Origin: Devosia sp.
Lineage (GTDB): Bacteria; Pseudomonadota; Alphaproteobacteria; Rhizobiales; Devosiaceae
Assembly (NCBI GenBank): GCA_016793415.1
Contig: JAEUMC010000155.1
Span: 1 to 6,966, forward strand
Reading direction: 5' to 3'
Length of the DNA: 6,966 bases
Made by a program: the position numbers and the translations under genes. The notes under the pieces were generated by a model. That model was given only the letters and a program-made list of their open reading frames with translations. It made no database searches and was not told the origin of the DNA. Numbering within the stretch: the stretch's first letter is position 1; each line of letters begins with the position of its first letter. Below are positions 6,119-6,966 of this stretch, piece by piece.

Positions 6119-6893
6119 GCCCGCTGCCGAGCAGGGCCACGTCCATCACATCACGCCGCAATCCGCCGGTTGGACCTATGTCGGCTTCGACCTGCACAAG
6201 CTGCCCAATGTCGGCGACATGGCGCGCGGCGGCGGCGACGACCGCGAGGTCTGCATCGTGCTGATCTCAGGCCGCGCCAAGGTGAGCATCGATGGCCAGG
6301 ATTTCCTGGTCGGCGGCCGCATGAGCCCGTTCGAAGGGCCTGGCTATTCGGTCTATGCCCCGGCCGGCGCCAATTGGCGCATCGAGGCGCTGACGCCGCT
6401 CGAGGTCGCCGTCTGCTCGGCGCCGGGTGTGCGCGGCGCCCGGCCACCGCGGGTGATCGGCCCAGACGATGTCGAAAAGCTGACCCGCGGCAAGGGCACC
6501 AACACCCGCTACCCCACCAACATCCTGCCCGAAACCGCCCCGGCGGACTCGCTGCTGGTGGTCGAGGTGATCACCCCCGGCGGCCACACCTCGAGCTACC
6601 CGCCGCACCGCCACGACGAAGACGACCTGCCCCGCCAGAGCTTCCTCGAGGAGACCTATTACCACCGCTTCAGTAAGCCGCAGGGGTTCGGGTTCCAGCG
6701 CGTCTACACCGACGACCGCTCGCTCGACGAAACCATGCTGATCGAGGACGGCGACGTGGTGCTGGTGCCGCGCGGCTACCACCCGGTCGCAGCCGTGGCC
6801 GGGTACGACATCTACTATTTGAACGTGATGGCCGGGCCGAAGCGGACGTGGAAGTTCTACAATGCACCCGAGCATGAGTGGATGCTGGGGTAA
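6099..6893 (+). CDS. iolB: 5-deoxy-glucuronate isomerase
   Basis: Cytosolic isomerase of the KduI/IolB bicupin family that turns 5-deoxy-D-glucuronate from IolD into 2-deoxy-5-keto-D-gluconate for IolC. The 264 residues fit the family's usual 260-270. An N-terminal cupin covers about 15-115. The second carries the family signature SSYPPHRHDEDDLP (165-178) followed by FLEETYYHRF (182-191), with likely metal ligands H170, H172, E184 and H228 (in RGYHPV). The C-terminus YNAPEHEWMLG is typical. The ATG at 6099 lies within the preceding 81-codon gene (20-nt overlap, different frame) and has only a weak GAAGAAG site upstream, suggesting translational coupling. The next in-frame ATG is codon 41, too late for an intact first cupin, so this start is preferred. 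Confidence 0.95.
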   Translation: MPNLRARPAAEQGHVHHITPQSAGWTYVGFDLHKLPNVGDMARGGGDDREVCIVLISGRAKVSIDGQDFLVGGRMSPFEGPGYSVYAPAGANWRIEALTPLEVAVCSAPGVRGARPPRVIGPDDVEKLTRGKGTNTRYPTNILPETAPADSLLVVEVITPGGHTSSYPPHRHDEDDLPRQSFLEETYYHRFSKPQGFGFQRVYTDDRSLDETMLIEDGDVVLVPRGYHPVAAVAGYDIYYLNVMAGPKRTWKFYNAPEHEWMLG

Positions 6894-6920
6894 GGCTGAG
6901 TTCCGAATGCTTGGCTACCC

Positions 6921-6966
6921 CTCACCCCGCGGTGAGGCCTTCGGCCTCTCCGCCGCCCTCTCCCCA
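6921..6966. repeat. Palindromic GC-rich sequence after iolB, cut by the window edge
   Basis: Two overlapping hairpins follow iolB: CTCACC (6921-6926) with GGTGAG (6931-6936), 4-nt loop; and GAGGCC (6934-6939) with GGCCTC (6943-6948), TTC loop. They share 6934-6936, so only one can form at a time. The stretch then runs C-rich (CCCTCTCCCCA) to the edge, like the start of another long intergenic palindrome. No T-tract is visible, so intrinsic termination here is unproven, although the position after the last iol gene would suit a transcript end. Confidence 0.5.

Noticed and set aside
1..6966. Defence system, CRISPR array, tRNA, prophage or novel enzyme system
   Set aside because: Nearly all coding space is explained by inositol catabolism genes; no repeat-spacer pattern, cloverleaf, integrase or toxin-like gene was seen.

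Overview
The window carries a myo-inositol catabolism (iol) locus from a high-GC bacterium. Gene content, the fused IolC and the style of the GC-rich intergenic palindromes point to an alphaproteobacterium of the Hyphomicrobiales (Rhizobiales). A Devosia-like genus is possible, but that is an impression and not something the sequence proves.

Layout. At the left edge (1-656, minus strand) lies the 5' two-thirds of an inositol 2-dehydrogenase gene (idhA/iolG), cut by the window. It is divergent from a plus-strand run of five genes: iolC (817-2697, kinase fused to a DUF2090 domain), iolD (2855-4699), iolE (4888-5808), an 81-codon gene for a two-helix membrane protein (5873-6118) and iolB (6099-6893, overlapping the small gene by 20 nt). 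The 160-bp divergent region holds two half-palindromic sites resembling the GGAA-N6-TTCC box reported for the rhizobial RpiR-type repressor IolR. One of them overlaps a plausible -35 box for iolC.

How the genes work together. IdhA oxidises myo-inositol to 2-keto-myo-inositol. IolE dehydrates this to trihydroxycyclohexane-dione, IolD opens the ring to 5-deoxy-glucuronate, IolB isomerises it to 2-deoxy-5-keto-gluconate, and the IolC kinase domain phosphorylates that. The C-terminal DUF2090 domain of IolC probably cleaves the product to dihydroxyacetone phosphate and malonate semialdehyde. The locus would then be self-sufficient to that point. A malonate-semialdehyde dehydrogenase (iolA/mmsA), an inositol transporter and the regulator are not in the window.

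Between genes. Two intergenic gaps (iolC-iolD and iolD-iolE) are filled almost completely by different GC-rich inverted-repeat elements, and a third palindromic stretch begins after iolB and runs off the right edge. No RNA genes, CRISPR, transposase or prophage genes are seen. The window is mainly a recognisable catabolic operon. The less explained parts are the small membrane protein, the intergenic palindromes and the exact role of DUF2090.
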